A stretch of DNA of 64,000 nucleotides from Achromobacter pulmonis (GCF_902859765.1 NZ_CADIJV010000011.1:81261-145260); one strand, 5' to 3'; counted from the stretch's first letter, positions 24,943 to 35,909 are shown. Notes: generated from the sequence alone by a model not told the origin. Program-made: numbers and translations.

Positions 24943-26541
24943 TTATCCTGCCGGGAAGCGATAGGCGGCGCGCTCGCGCGCGTCGATCTGCCTGACCAGA
25001 TTGGTTTCCCAAGCCAGGTACTGACGCGCGGCGGCCTTATTGCCGTCGTGGCGGTCATGTACGAAAAACAGGTAGTCGATGCAATCCCGGTCGGCCGGTT
25101 CGTCGGGCGTCGCAACCAGGGGGATGCCGGCGGCCGACCAGCTGGCCGGCGTGCCCAGGTTTACCGCCACATCGTGCGCACCGAGCGCGCGCAGATCGGC
25201 CACGGCCCAGGCGGCCACGGCGCGTTCGTCGGCCAGCAGCACCAGCGGCTGCGACGGCGCCAGCGCCAGGCCGGCAAAGCGCGGCCGGATCGACCATTGC
25301 GCCCCCGCGATATGCTGGGCGCGATAACGCATGCTGGAACGGATATCGATCAGCCGCGCGCCCCGCGCCTGCGCCGCGGCCAGAGCGCGATCATCCAGCA
25401 GCCGCAGGGCGGGCTCGACCGGCGGCGCGACCGGTGCTGGAAGGTCGGCGGCCAGGCCTTCCTTGAGCACACATGCGTCCCAGCCCATCTGGCACAGCCA
25501 GCTGGCCACCACCGGCGCGCGCACGCCTTCGCCATCGAACACCACGATGCGGGCGCCGCGCACGGCCAGGTACTGGTCGGTGGCCTGGATCAACTGGCCA
25601 CCCGGGGCATGCTGCGCGCCGGGCAGCGAGCCTTGCGCGTATTCCTCGGCGCTGCGCACATCGCACAGAAAGGTGCTGCGGGCCGTGTCGCCCAGCCAGG
25701 CCCGCACCTGGGCCGCGTCCACGATCGGCACGCCGTGGCGTTCGGCCAGGCCGGCCGAGCGTTGCGCCAGCGCGGGCAGGTCTTGCGGCGCGATGGCCTC
25801 GTCGTAGCGGCGGCTGGCGCCGTGGTCGAGCCTGAAGTCCGCCAGATACCAGCCCTGAGTGCCGTTTTCCAGCGCATAGACCGGATTGGGCACACCCAGG
25901 TTGATCAGCGTCTGCGCGCCAATGATGCTGCGCGTGCGGCCAGCACAATTGACCACGATGGTGGTGCTCGGGTCGCGCGCCAGGGTGTGGGCGCGCAGCG
26001 CCAGTTCGCCGTTGGGGCAGCAGATGCCGCCGGGGATGCTCATCTTCTGGTATTCAGCGTAGGGCCGGCCGTCGAGCACGATCAGGTTGTCGCCGCGGCG
26101 CTGGCGCTCGGCCAGTTCGGCCGCGCTGATGCGCGGCGTATGGAAGACCTCTTCAGCCAGTTCGCCAAAAGTCTTGCTGGGTACGTTGACGCCGGCGAAC
26201 GTGGCATAGCCATCGCGCTGCCATTGCGCGATGCCCCCGGCCAGGCGATAGACACGGGTATAGCCCAGCGCGCGCAAAGCCGAGGCCGCGCGCAGGGCGA
26301 CGTCATCCTCGGCGCCGGCGTCATACACCACCAGGCGCACATCGCGGCGCGGCGCCAGCCGCGCGATGTCGGCTTCCAGGCGGCTGAAGGGCACCGGCGC
26401 CGCATAGAACAGGTGGGACTCGCCATACTGGCCATGCTCGCGCACGTCCAGCAACGCGATCTCGTCGCCGTCGTGCAACCAGCCTTTGAGCGTGTGCGAG
26501 TCGATGTCGGCCAGCGTCGGGTGGGAAGGGGAATGCATCAT
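24943..26541 (-). CDS. Four-domain rhodanese-like sulfurtransferase
   Basis: 532 residues, four tandem rhodanese folds (roughly 1-125, 130-245, 260-370, 380-500). Only the second shows an active-site cysteine (TTIVVNCAGRTRS); the others have VVYDAG, VVFDGEG and LLADERA where the Cys loop should be, so they are probably structural or binding domains. No signal peptide is seen, so it should be cytoplasmic. The start ATG overlaps the stop of the PLP lyase by one base (TGATG), so the pair is translationally coupled. Persulfide or thiosulfate sulfur handling downstream of the lyase is the likely role. Confidence 0.88.
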   Translation of the reverse strand: MMHSPSHPTLADIDSHTLKGWLHDGDEIALLDVREHGQYGESHLFYAAPVPFSRLEADIARLAPRRDVRLVVYDAGAEDDVALRAASALRALGYTRVYRLAGGIAQWQRDGYATFAGVNVPSKTFGELAEEVFHTPRISAAELAERQRRGDNLIVLDGRPYAEYQKMSIPGGICCPNGELALRAHTLARDPSTTIVVNCAGRTRSIIGAQTLINLGVPNPVYALENGTQGWYLADFRLDHGASRRYDEAIAPQDLPALAQRSAGLAERHGVPIVDAAQVRAWLGDTARSTFLCDVRSAEEYAQGSLPGAQHAPGGQLIQATDQYLAVRGARIVVFDGEGVRAPVVASWLCQMGWDACVLKEGLAADLPAPVAPPVEPALRLLDDRALAAAQARGARLIDIRSSMRYRAQHIAGAQWSIRPRFAGLALAPSQPLVLLADERAVAAWAVADLRALGAHDVAVNLGTPASWSAAGIPLVATPDEPADRDCIDYLFFVHDRHDGNKAAARQYLAWETNLVRQIDARERAAYRFPAG

Positions 26542-27743
26542 CAAATCCGCAGGGAATCGGGAGAATGGGAATTCAAGGCTGGCCGCAGTTGGTCCAATGC
26601 CTGTTCGAGATCGGCAATCAGGTCGTCCGGATCTTCAAGCCCGATATGCAGGCGCAGCATGGCGCCATGCGGGGCGACAGGCAGGGACCGGGCCTTGGCC
26701 AGATTGACGGGAATCACGAGGCTCTCGAAACCGCCCCAGGAGGCGCCGATGCCAAACAGGCGCAGGGCATCGATAACGCGCTCCATGTCTGCGTCGGTGA
26801 TGCCCGCGGCGAACTCCAGCGTCAACAGGCCATTGGCGCCTGAACATTCGCGCCGCCAGACCGTATGCGCGGGGTCGCCGGGCAAGGCCGGGTACAGCAC
26901 GCGCGCCACCTGCGCCCTGCCCTGCAGCCATTGCGCCACGCGCAAGGCGCTGCGGGCATGCTGCGCCAGGCGCAGCGGCAGCGATCGCATGCCGCGCAGC
27001 ACCAGGAACGCATCGTCGGCGCCGACGGTCTGGCCGAAATCGATACTGGCCCGTTCCAGCGCGCGCCATGCCCGGACATTGGTCACGACCGCGCCCATCA
27101 TCACGTCGGCATGTCCACCCAGGTATTTGGTGGCCGCCAGAATCGAGATATCCGCGCCCAGCGCCAGCGGCTGGCACAGCAAGCCGGACGCCCAGGTATT
27201 GTCCACAGCCAGCCAGCACCCATGGCGCCGCGCCAGATCGGCCATCTGTCGCAAGCCGGGCATCTCGTAAGTGAGCGAGCCGGGCGACTCGGCATAGATC
27301 ATGCGTGTGTTGGGACGCAGCAACTGCGCCAGGCCGGCGCCATCCGGCGGGTAGAAGGTGACCTCGATGCCCAGCCGCGCCAGGTGCTCGGCGCAGAAGC
27401 GCCGCACCGGTTCATATACCGCGTCGGTCACCAGCACATGATCGCCGCTGCGCAGATAGGCCAGCAGCACGGTGGCGATGGCGGCCTGTCCGGTCGGGTA
27501 CAACTGGGCGCGATGGCCCTGCTCCAGCTCGACCAGCGCGTCTTCCAGCGCGTGCGTGCTGTCGGTGCCGCGCGCGCCATATGACGCCAGGCGTTCCTGT
27601 TCGCGGCGGGCGCGGGTGTCACGCCAGGCCGCGACGCTGTCGAACACATAAGTGCTGGCGCGCGTGACCGGGGTATTGACCCAGCCGGCGTGGGGACGCC
27701 CGGCGCGCAGCAAGCGCGTCGCGGGCCGCAGGGGCTTGTTCAT
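26541..27743 (-). CDS. Cystathionine beta-lyase-like PLP enzyme
   Basis: 400 residues, Cys/Met-metabolism PLP family (cystathionine beta/gamma-lyase fold). The PLP lysine lies in SILAATKYLGGHADV, the phosphate-binding region in YPTGQAAIATVL and the Asp of the cofactor ring in AVDNTWASG. The GILTLEF-like region near the C-terminus is intact. It cleaves C-S bonds of cystathionine or of a related thioether/cysteine. Placed between a thiol dioxygenase and a rhodanese, it is more likely in sulfur-compound catabolism than in methionine biosynthesis; metC is an alternative annotation. Confidence 0.88.
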   Translation of the reverse strand: MNKPLRPATRLLRAGRPHAGWVNTPVTRASTYVFDSVAAWRDTRARREQERLASYGARGTDSTHALEDALVELEQGHRAQLYPTGQAAIATVLLAYLRSGDHVLVTDAVYEPVRRFCAEHLARLGIEVTFYPPDGAGLAQLLRPNTRMIYAESPGSLTYEMPGLRQMADLARRHGCWLAVDNTWASGLLCQPLALGADISILAATKYLGGHADVMMGAVVTNVRAWRALERASIDFGQTVGADDAFLVLRGMRSLPLRLAQHARSALRVAQWLQGRAQVARVLYPALPGDPAHTVWRRECSGANGLLTLEFAAGITDADMERVIDALRLFGIGASWGGFESLVIPVNLAKARSLPVAPHGAMLRLHIGLEDPDDLIADLEQALDQLRPALNSHSPDSLRI

Positions 27744-27748
27744 GGCGG

Positions 27749-28336
27749 TCAGCGGCGGGTCTGCACGCCGATCGGCATGACTTTGCAGGTCCCGGCGGCC
27801 AGGTCGAAGGCCAGCCGTTCGTTCAGCGTTTCAAGGGCGCGGCCATACATGTGCAGGTGACGGATCACGCTGTCGCCCTGGATCTCGACCGCGTGGATAT
27901 CGTCGGGCATGAGCGCAATGCCGGCGCCCGGCCCGACCACCACGGTGCCGCGTTGCTTCAGGTGACCGACGCCGGGCACCGAGCCATCGTCGGTGCGATC
28001 GTAGACGTAGTTGTATTCGACCCCTTCGACGGCCGCGATACAGGCCCAGGTGGTGTGGTTGTGCGGCACGATCTGCTTGCCGGGCCGCATCACGTTCAGG
28101 TAGAGCGCGTAACTTTTGTCGGCGTCCTCGCTGATCAGGTAGCGCGCCTGGCGCTCGCCGTCTTCCGGTGCCGGGTAGCGGTCCTGGGCCCACCAGTCGG
28201 TGTGGCCCGCCAGGCCGATGAGTTCGTCCAGCACCACCTTCAGGCTGTCGCGGTTCAGCCCCTTATTTCCTAAAGTATTTTTAATATTTCCGACGGCGCT
28301 GTCGATGCCGTGCTGATGGGGATGCGGGGTGCTCAC
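27749..28336 (-). CDS. Cysteine dioxygenase-type cupin (thiol dioxygenase)
   Basis: 195 residues from a GTG start ([15 protein letters not shown]) with GAGAGAAAG upstream; longer frames reach into the LysR control region. The iron-binding cupin motif [15 protein letters not shown] supplies two His and the third is in RHLHMYG; the DIHAVE His belongs to the conserved second-shell triad. These enzymes add dioxygen to cysteine or 3-mercaptopropionate to give the sulfinate. First gene of a four-gene operon with C-S lyase, rhodanese and Bug receptor. Cysteine versus mercaptopropionate cannot be decided by eye. Confidence 0.85.
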   Translation of the reverse strand: MSTPHPHQHGIDSAVGNIKNTLGNKGLNRDSLKVVLDELIGLAGHTDWWAQDRYPAPEDGERQARYLISEDADKSYALYLNVMRPGKQIVPHNHTTWACIAAVEGVEYNYVYDRTDDGSVPGVGHLKQRGTVVVGPGAGIALMPDDIHAVEIQGDSVIRHLHMYGRALETLNERLAFDLAAGTCKVMPIGVQTRR

Positions 28337-28464
28337 GATGACTTTCTCTCTTGTTTCACGAGTTATTACAGTCACTGTATCGTCGAGCGTCGGCGCCAAC
28401 AATTTAAATTGCCTTAATATTCCATAAGCATCTCTAATGTATTTAGGCGATATCCCCGTTCCTC

Positions 28465-29346
28465 ATGCGTAATCTCGATCTGGACCTGCTGCGTACGTTG
28501 ACCGCGATCGCGCGCTACGAGACCTTTTCCGAAGCCGCCAACCGGCTGCACAAGACCCAGTCGGCCGTGACCCAGCAGATGCAGCGCCTGGAGGCGACCC
28601 TTGGCCTGCCCCTGTTCGAAAAGCAAGGCCGCAACAAGACCCTGTCCACCCATGGCAGGCGCCTGGTGGAATATGCGCGCCACATGCTGGCCATCAATGA
28701 TGAAGCCCTGCGCGCGCTGCAGGACGGCCCGCTGGAGGGCGACCTGCGGCTGGGCGCGCCGCTCGACGTGGCCGACACCATCCTGCCGACGCTGCTGACC
28801 CATATCGCGCGCTCGGCGCCGCGCGTGAAACTGGAGATCCGCACCGACCGCAGCCCTATCCTGATGGACGCGCTGCGCGCGGGCGAGCTGGACCTGACGA
28901 TCTCGACGCGCTTCGACCAGGATTTCGAAGGCGTGGCGTTGCGCACCTCGCCCACGGTGTGGCTGGCCTCGGCCGACTATGTGCATGACATGAATGCGCC
29001 GGTGCCACTGGTGCTGGCCGACGAGCCCAGCATCTTCCGCCGCCTGGCGTTGACTGCGCTGGAACAGGCGCAGGTGCGGTGGCACACCAACTACGTCGCG
29101 CCCAACCTGGTGGGCATCAAGGCCGCGCTGCGGGCGGGCCTGGGCGTGACGGCGCGCAGCGTGGAACTGCTGGCGCCGGAAATGCGGGTGCTGGGAGAAA
29201 AGGAAGGCCTGCCGCCGCTGCCGGACGTGACCTACTTTCTGTGGATAAGACGTGACCTAATCAATCCACTGACGCGACAGGTCTACGATATGCTGCGCAC
29301 CAGCCTGGGGCTGGCGCACGGCGCTGACGCATCGCCCGATCCGTAA
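28465..29346 (+). CDS. LysR-family transcriptional regulator
   Basis: 293 residues. The N-terminal helix-turn-helix (ETFSEAANRLHKTQSAVTQQMQRLE) and the effector domain (GDLRLGAPLDVADTILPTLL onward) are complete. It is divergent from the thiol-dioxygenase operon, the usual layout for a LysR controlling its neighbour, with a 128-base AT-rich gap that includes AATTTAAATT (28401-28410). It converges with the asparaginase gene. Confidence 0.92.
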   Translation: MRNLDLDLLRTLTAIARYETFSEAANRLHKTQSAVTQQMQRLEATLGLPLFEKQGRNKTLSTHGRRLVEYARHMLAINDEALRALQDGPLEGDLRLGAPLDVADTILPTLLTHIARSAPRVKLEIRTDRSPILMDALRAGELDLTISTRFDQDFEGVALRTSPTVWLASADYVHDMNAPVPLVLADEPSIFRRLALTALEQAQVRWHTNYVAPNLVGIKAALRAGLGVTARSVELLAPEMRVLGEKEGLPPLPDVTYFLWIRRDLINPLTRQVYDMLRTSLGLAHGADASPDP

Positions 29347-29391
29347 GGGCGACGGGCACGCAAGGCATGCCCGCGAATGCCACGGATCGCC

Positions 29392-30396
29392 TCAATAGCG
29401 ATCGAAGCAGCGCTGCAGGACCGTAGTGTCACGCGTTATGCACAGCGCCAGCATCAACAGGATGCGGGCCTTCTGCGGATTCAGGTCGGCAGCGGCGACG
29501 AAGCCGAGCGCGGCGTCGTCGAGTTCGACGTCACGCGCGACAAAACCGCTGCCGGTACGGCTGGAACGCACCACCGCGACGCCATTGGCCGCGGCCCGCG
29601 TCAAGCCGTCGATGGCCAGATCGGTGGCGTTGCCATCGCCCACCCCGGCCAGCACGATGCCTTCGGCCTGGCTCGCGATGAAGTCAATGACGTCGCCCTG
29701 GAGATCGGCGTGCGCATAGACGATATCCACGCGCGGCCAGCCGGCTTTTTCCAGCAATGCGAGTGAAAACTCACTTTGTGTCGTGTGGACCGTGGTGTTG
29801 CGCGAATAGAAACATGGCGTGCCGCCGTGCATCACACCGGCGCGCCCCCGGTTGGGCGAGGCGAAGGCATTGATGCCGGCGCAGGCGATCTTCTGGATTT
29901 CGCGCGCGTAATGCACGTCTTCGTTCATGACGACCAGCGGGCCACGCCCGCGCGCGTCGGGATGGCGCGCCAGCGCCACCGCGTTGTACAGGTTGGCGGG
30001 GCCTTCGGCGCCGAGCGCCGTGGCCGGCCGCATCGCGCCCACCAGCACCACGGGTTTGTCATGGCGGACCACCAGACTGAGGAAGTAAGCGGTTTCCTCA
30101 AGCGTGTCGGTGCCGTGCGTGATGACGATGCCGGCAACGGAATGATCCGCGCACAAGGCCTCGACCCGCTGCGCCAGCGCGCGCCAGACGCCGTGCGTCA
30201 TGTTCTGGCTGCCAACGTTGGCGACCTGTTCGGCACGGATATCGGCCAGGCCCGCCAATTGCGGCACCGCGGCCAGCAGGTCGCCCACCGAGAACGAACC
30301 AGCCTTGTAGCCGGCGGACGTGGCGTCGGCCTGGGCGCCGGCGATGGTGCCGCCCGTGGCCAGCACCGCGATGACGGGCAACGCCTGCTCAGGCAT
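29392..30396 (-). CDS. L-asparaginase (type II family, no signal peptide)
   Basis: 334 residues. Both catalytic threonine motifs are present: VLATGGTIAGAQ near the N-terminus and ITHGTDTLEETAYFL near 90. The enzyme hydrolyses asparagine to aspartate and ammonia. No signal peptide is seen, so it is predicted cytoplasmic despite type II-like sequence. Its start overlaps the parB end by eight bases, so it is the last gene of the mnmG-rsmG-parA-GNAT-parB operon, an unusual place for an amino-acid catabolic enzyme. Confidence 0.9.
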   Translation of the reverse strand: MPEQALPVIAVLATGGTIAGAQADATSAGYKAGSFSVGDLLAAVPQLAGLADIRAEQVANVGSQNMTHGVWRALAQRVEALCADHSVAGIVITHGTDTLEETAYFLSLVVRHDKPVVLVGAMRPATALGAEGPANLYNAVALARHPDARGRGPLVVMNEDVHYAREIQKIACAGINAFASPNRGRAGVMHGGTPCFYSRNTTVHTTQSEFSLALLEKAGWPRVDIVYAHADLQGDVIDFIASQAEGIVLAGVGDGNATDLAIDGLTRAAANGVAVVRSSRTGSGFVARDVELDDAALGFVAAADLNPQKARILLMLALCITRDTTVLQRCFDRY

Positions 30397-31306
30397 CGAC
30401 CACCCCGGACAGGCCCTGGCGTTCGAGCAGCGAGTTCAGATGTTCCCAGCCGTGGAAATCAATCACGATCTGGCCCTTTTCCTTGGCGCCGACCTTGAGC
30501 GCCACGCGCGTGCCGAGATGATCGGACAGGGCCTCTTCCAGGCGCGTCAGGTCGCGCGAAACGCCGTTGGCCTTCTTCTTGGGCGAGGCCGCGCTCTCGG
30601 CTTCCTTGGCGGTCTTGGCGACCAGCTTTTCGGCTTCGCGCACCGACAGGCGGCGCGCGATGATCTGGTTGGCCAGCTGGATCTGCGTGGCGGCATCCAC
30701 CGCCAGCAACGCGCGCGCATGGCCCATGTCGACGTCGCCGGCCAGCAGCATGGTCTGCACGGCGGACGCCAGGTTCAACAGGCGCAGCAGGTTGCTGGTG
30801 GCCGAACGCGAACGGCCGATGGCCTGGGCGGCCTGCTCGTGGGTCAGGCCAAATTCGTCCAGCAGGCGGCGCACGCCATGCGCCTCTTCCAGCGGGTTCA
30901 GGTCTTCGCGCTGGATGTTCTCGATCAGCGCCATGACGGCCGCGTTCTCGTCGGCGACTTCGCGCACCAGCACCGGCACTTCCTTCAGACCGGCCAGTTG
31001 CGCGGCGCGGAAACGGCGCTCGCCCGCGATGATCTCGTAATGGCCGGGCGCATCGCCCAGCGCGCGCACCAGAATGGGCTGCATGATGCCTTGTGTGCGA
31101 ATCGACTCGGCCAGCTCGCCCAACGCGCCCTCGTCCATGCGGGTACGCGGCTGGTACTTGCCGGCTCGCATCTTCGAAACAGGCAAGGTGGACGGCAAAC
31201 CCTCGGGCTTGGCCGGGGCCTTGCCGATGTTGTCGATGGCGGGCGCATCGGCGCCCAGCAAGGCGTCAAGTCCGCGACCCAATCCCTTGGGTTTCTTGGT
31301 GGCCAT
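30389..31306 (-). CDS. parB: Chromosome partitioning protein ParB
   Basis: 305 residues from MATKKPKGLGRGLDALLG. The N-terminal ParA-activating peptide (KGLGRGLDALLG), the CTP-binding GERRFRAAQLAGL motif, the helix-turn-helix that reads parS (LTHEQAAQAIGRSRSATSN) and a C-terminal dimerisation domain are seen. It loads on the parS sites at 35.6-36.9 kb and spreads to form the partition complex. It is separated from parA by a GNAT gene, an insertion not found in the standard parAB pair. Confidence 0.97.
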   Translation of the reverse strand: MATKKPKGLGRGLDALLGADAPAIDNIGKAPAKPEGLPSTLPVSKMRAGKYQPRTRMDEGALGELAESIRTQGIMQPILVRALGDAPGHYEIIAGERRFRAAQLAGLKEVPVLVREVADENAAVMALIENIQREDLNPLEEAHGVRRLLDEFGLTHEQAAQAIGRSRSATSNLLRLLNLASAVQTMLLAGDVDMGHARALLAVDAATQIQLANQIIARRLSVREAEKLVAKTAKEAESAASPKKKANGVSRDLTRLEEALSDHLGTRVALKVGAKEKGQIVIDFHGWEHLNSLLERQGLSGVVDA

Positions 31307-31350
31307 AGTTAAATCCTCTTTCCTTCTGTTTTTGGTATCCCGAACCGGGC

Positions 31351-32172
31351 TCAGGCGGCCGCCTGCTCGGCGGGCAGGCGGTACCAATACGCGTAACAGT
31401 CTTTGAATCCGTAGCGGTCATACAAAGCGCGCGCGGCGGTGTTTTGTGGCTCCACCTGCAGATAGGCCGTGGTGGCGCCGTTTTCGGCGCACTCGGCCAA
31501 CAGGTGCTCGACCAGCCCCGCCGCGTGACCCTTGCGCCGCTGCGCCGGGTCCGTCACCACATCGAACAGGCCCGCCAGGTCACCATCGCGCACGGCCATG
31601 CCACCGGCCACGCAGGCGCCCGCGGCATCGAAAGCCAACACCGGCAGGATATCCACCGCCAAGCCTTCGAGCCGCGCCTGGTGCTCGGCCACATGCTCGG
31701 CACGGGCGGCGCGCATGCCTCCGACCGCCGCCGCGAAACGGGCAGGGTCCACTGTCCTGAAAAGCAGATCGCCCCGGGCGGGCGGCCGGGGGGCGAGCGG
31801 CATGCTCATGACTCGGGTCTCTTCGGTAAGGAGGTAGCCCCGGGAGGCCAGCTCGGCGTCCAGGGCGAAATCAGGGCCGATGGAGGTCAGGCGCAGCACC
31901 ATGGGCAAGCCATGGCGCGCGTACAACGTTGAACAATACGCCAGCCGCTCATCCAGCGGACGTGTGGATAACCCCAGCACGTTGATGCTGCGCACCCGCT
32001 TGGCCGACGATGGCGCGAACCGCACCAGCCAGCCGTCGTACAGCACCTGCGCGCGCACCGCCGTGGCGTTGAGCGCGGCCTCTTCCAGGCGCGCGCGCAG
32101 CGTGTCCCGCAGGTCGCGGCGCGGCGGGTGGGAACGGACGGCGTCCGGAGGAAGAGGCATGACAGCGGACAT
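31351..32172 (-). CDS. GNAT-family N-acetyltransferase located between parA and parB
   Basis: 273 residues. The C-terminal half carries a clear GNAT acetyl-CoA site (LFDVVTDPAQRRKGHAAGLVEHLL; YLQVEPQNTAARALYDRYGF); the N-terminal half is a more degenerate GNAT-like domain. The start is uncertain: ATG at 32172 or four codons later, neither with a strong ribosome-binding site. It lies 9 bases after parA and 44 before parB and must be co-transcribed with them. Target unknown; an effect on Par proteins is speculation. Confidence 0.85.
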   Translation of the reverse strand: MSAVMPLPPDAVRSHPPRRDLRDTLRARLEEAALNATAVRAQVLYDGWLVRFAPSSAKRVRSINVLGLSTRPLDERLAYCSTLYARHGLPMVLRLTSIGPDFALDAELASRGYLLTEETRVMSMPLAPRPPARGDLLFRTVDPARFAAAVGGMRAARAEHVAEHQARLEGLAVDILPVLAFDAAGACVAGGMAVRDGDLAGLFDVVTDPAQRRKGHAAGLVEHLLAECAENGATTAYLQVEPQNTAARALYDRYGFKDCYAYWYRLPAEQAAA

Positions 32173-32181
32173 GCGGATGTG

Positions 32182-32979
32182 TCAGTTGAGTTCGCGCACG
32201 CGTTCGATCATTTCGGCGCCGAACGAGATGTACGCCTGCGCGCCGCGCGAGGCGCGGTCGTAGATCACGCCCGGCATGCCGTAGCTGGGTGCTTCGGCCA
32301 GGCGCACGTTGCGCGGCACCACGGTCTTGAAGACCTTGTCGCCAAAGTGCGATTCGAGCTGCGCCGACACCTGCTGCTGCAGGGTCATGCGCGGATCGAA
32401 CATCACGCGCAGCAAGCCGATGACGCGCAGGTCGTCGTTGATATTGCGATGCACCCGCTTGATGGTGTTGACCAGGTCGGACAGGCCTTCGAGCGCGAAG
32501 TACTCGCACTGCATGGGAATGATGACGCCATGCGCCGCGGCCAGGCCGTTCAGCGTCAGCAGCGAGAGCGTGGGCGGACAATCGATCAGCACGAAGTCAT
32601 ACTGCGTGGCGACGGTATCGATGGCGGCCTTGAGCTGGCGCTCGCGCTGGTCCATCTGCACCAGGTCGATTTCCGCGCCGGACAGTTCGCGGTTGGCGGG
32701 CAGCACGTCGTAGCCCCCCGACTCCGAACGCACGCGGGCCTGCTCGATGGTGGCTTCGCCGATCAGCACCTGGTACAGGTTCGACTCGAGGGAATTCTTG
32801 TCGATGCCGCTGCCCATGGTCGCATTGCCCTGCGGATCCAGGTCCACCAGCAGCACGCGTTGCTTGTGCGTGGCCAACCCGGCCGCCAGGTTGATGGCGG
32901 TGGTCGTCTTGCCGACACCGCCCTTCTGGTTGGCGATGCAGAAAACGCGGGCGGTCGAGCTGGGGGGTAAGTTCTTCAT
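32182..32979 (-). CDS. parA: Chromosome partitioning ATPase ParA
   Basis: 265 residues. The deviant Walker A QKGGVGKTTTAINLAAGLA (near 20), Walker A' LLVDLDPQGNATMG and Walker B DFVLIDCPPTLS are all present. It forms an ATP-dependent gradient on the nucleoid that segregates ParB-parS complexes. Its start overlaps the rsmG stop by four bases (ATGA), so translation is coupled to rsmG. Confidence 0.98.
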   Translation of the reverse strand: MKNLPPSSTARVFCIANQKGGVGKTTTAINLAAGLATHKQRVLLVDLDPQGNATMGSGIDKNSLESNLYQVLIGEATIEQARVRSESGGYDVLPANRELSGAEIDLVQMDQRERQLKAAIDTVATQYDFVLIDCPPTLSLLTLNGLAAAHGVIIPMQCEYFALEGLSDLVNTIKRVHRNINDDLRVIGLLRVMFDPRMTLQQQVSAQLESHFGDKVFKTVVPRNVRLAEAPSYGMPGVIYDRASRGAQAYISFGAEMIERVRELN

Positions 32980-33661
32980 AGGGTTCCTTGACTACGGCGC
33001 ATCCAGATCAGGCAGCGTTCGGCTTGCAGCTCCGGCACCTGGAGCGGCTGAATATGGTCGACCTGCCATTGCCCATGCGCGTGCAGCGCCTGGATCTCTT
33101 CATCCGGGACCTTGCCCTTCATGGCGATGAGGGTACCATCGTTGCCCACATGTCGGCCCGCGAGCATCGCAAAATCCTCCAAGGAAGCGAAGGCACGCGA
33201 CGTCACAATGTTGCAACCGGCCGGTTCCAGCGTCTCGATGCGCGCGTGACGCGCCTGGAGATTGGGCAGCGCCAGGACGCCGCTCATCTGCCGGACGAAG
33301 GCGGTTTTCTTTTCCACGGCGTCGACGCAGGTCACCGACCACTCAGGCCGCATGATGGCCAGGACCACGCCAGGCAGGCCGCCACCGGAGCCGACGTCGT
33401 ATACCTTGGCGGGCGTGCCGGGCGCGCCCAGCGCTGCGCTGAACGGCCCCACCGCGGCCAGGCTGTCGAACAGGTGCTGCACCAGCATCTGTTGCGGGTC
33501 ACGGATCGCGGTCAGGTTGTAGGTGCGATTCCAGCGCTGCATCTGCGCCAGGTAGTCGAGCAGCTTGGCCGTGGCCGCGGCGTCGGCCTGCAAGCCCAGT
33601 TGCTCGAAGGCATGGGCGAGGCGGCCGGCCATGTCCGCGCCGGCCGGGTTGGCATGGGCGC

Positions 33662-33665
<4 letters not shown>
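32976..33665 (-). CDS. rsmG: 16S rRNA (guanine527-N7)-methyltransferase
   Basis: 229 residues, also called GidB. The AdoMet site [17 protein letters not shown] (near 95) and the RNA-side motif [12 protein letters not shown] are typical. It methylates G527 of 16S rRNA. It overlaps mnmG and parA by four bases at either end, the near-universal mnmG-rsmG-parA order. Confidence 0.97.
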
Positions 33666-35581
<1,916 letters not shown>

Positions 35582-35612
35582 GATGGGGAAGGTAAGAGAG
35601 CGTTCGGTGCTC

Positions 35613-35641
35613 ATTATAGAGGCAGGGTCAGCATGTTTCAC
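35613..35641 (-). promoter_or_regulatory. Predicted mnmG operon promoter overlapping a parS site
   Basis: Minus strand: a perfect -10 TATAAT (35613-35618) with a weak -35 GTGAAA (35636-35641) 17 bases away. The -35 region lies inside the parS site at 35634-35649, so ParB binding could repress or modulate the partition operon. The start near 35606 gives a 25-base leader before mnmG. Confidence 0.6.
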
Positions 35642-35649
35642 GTGAAACA
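35634..35649. promoter_or_regulatory. parS site 1 (perfect 16-bp palindrome)
   Basis: TGTTTCACGTGAAACA, identical to the canonical chromosomal ParB-binding site. It lies 53 bases upstream of mnmG in the parAB operon promoter region. Confidence 0.95.
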
Positions 35650-35866
35650 TGGGTCGGCCAGGAAAAGCGGCGTAAACATGTACGCCAGGCGTGCGGAATG
35701 ACAACGCCAAGTCGGGCAATCGGGTGTTGAGTGCGGCAAGTTACGGTCAATCCCGCTAGCGTTAAGCAACAGACATCGCGGCGGCGGGAACCATGCCCTG
35801 AAGTTGCACCAGTTTTCCGAGTCAAACATGGTTCAAATATGTCGGCATCTGCCGGTGTCTTGCGGA

Positions 35867-35882
35867 TGTTCCACGTGAAACA
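35867..35882. promoter_or_regulatory. parS site 2
   Basis: TGTTCCACGTGAAACA, matching the TGTTNCACGTGAAACA consensus with one palindrome mismatch. Confidence 0.92.
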
Positions 35883-35909
35883 GCGGTGCTATCCCGCTAC
35901 CCCTGAGGC

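Noticed and set aside
31963-31971. Perfect DnaA box inside the GNAT gene, and another inside the LysR gene (29240-29248)
   Set aside because: Single boxes within coding sequence are expected by chance in 64 kb and have no cluster around them.
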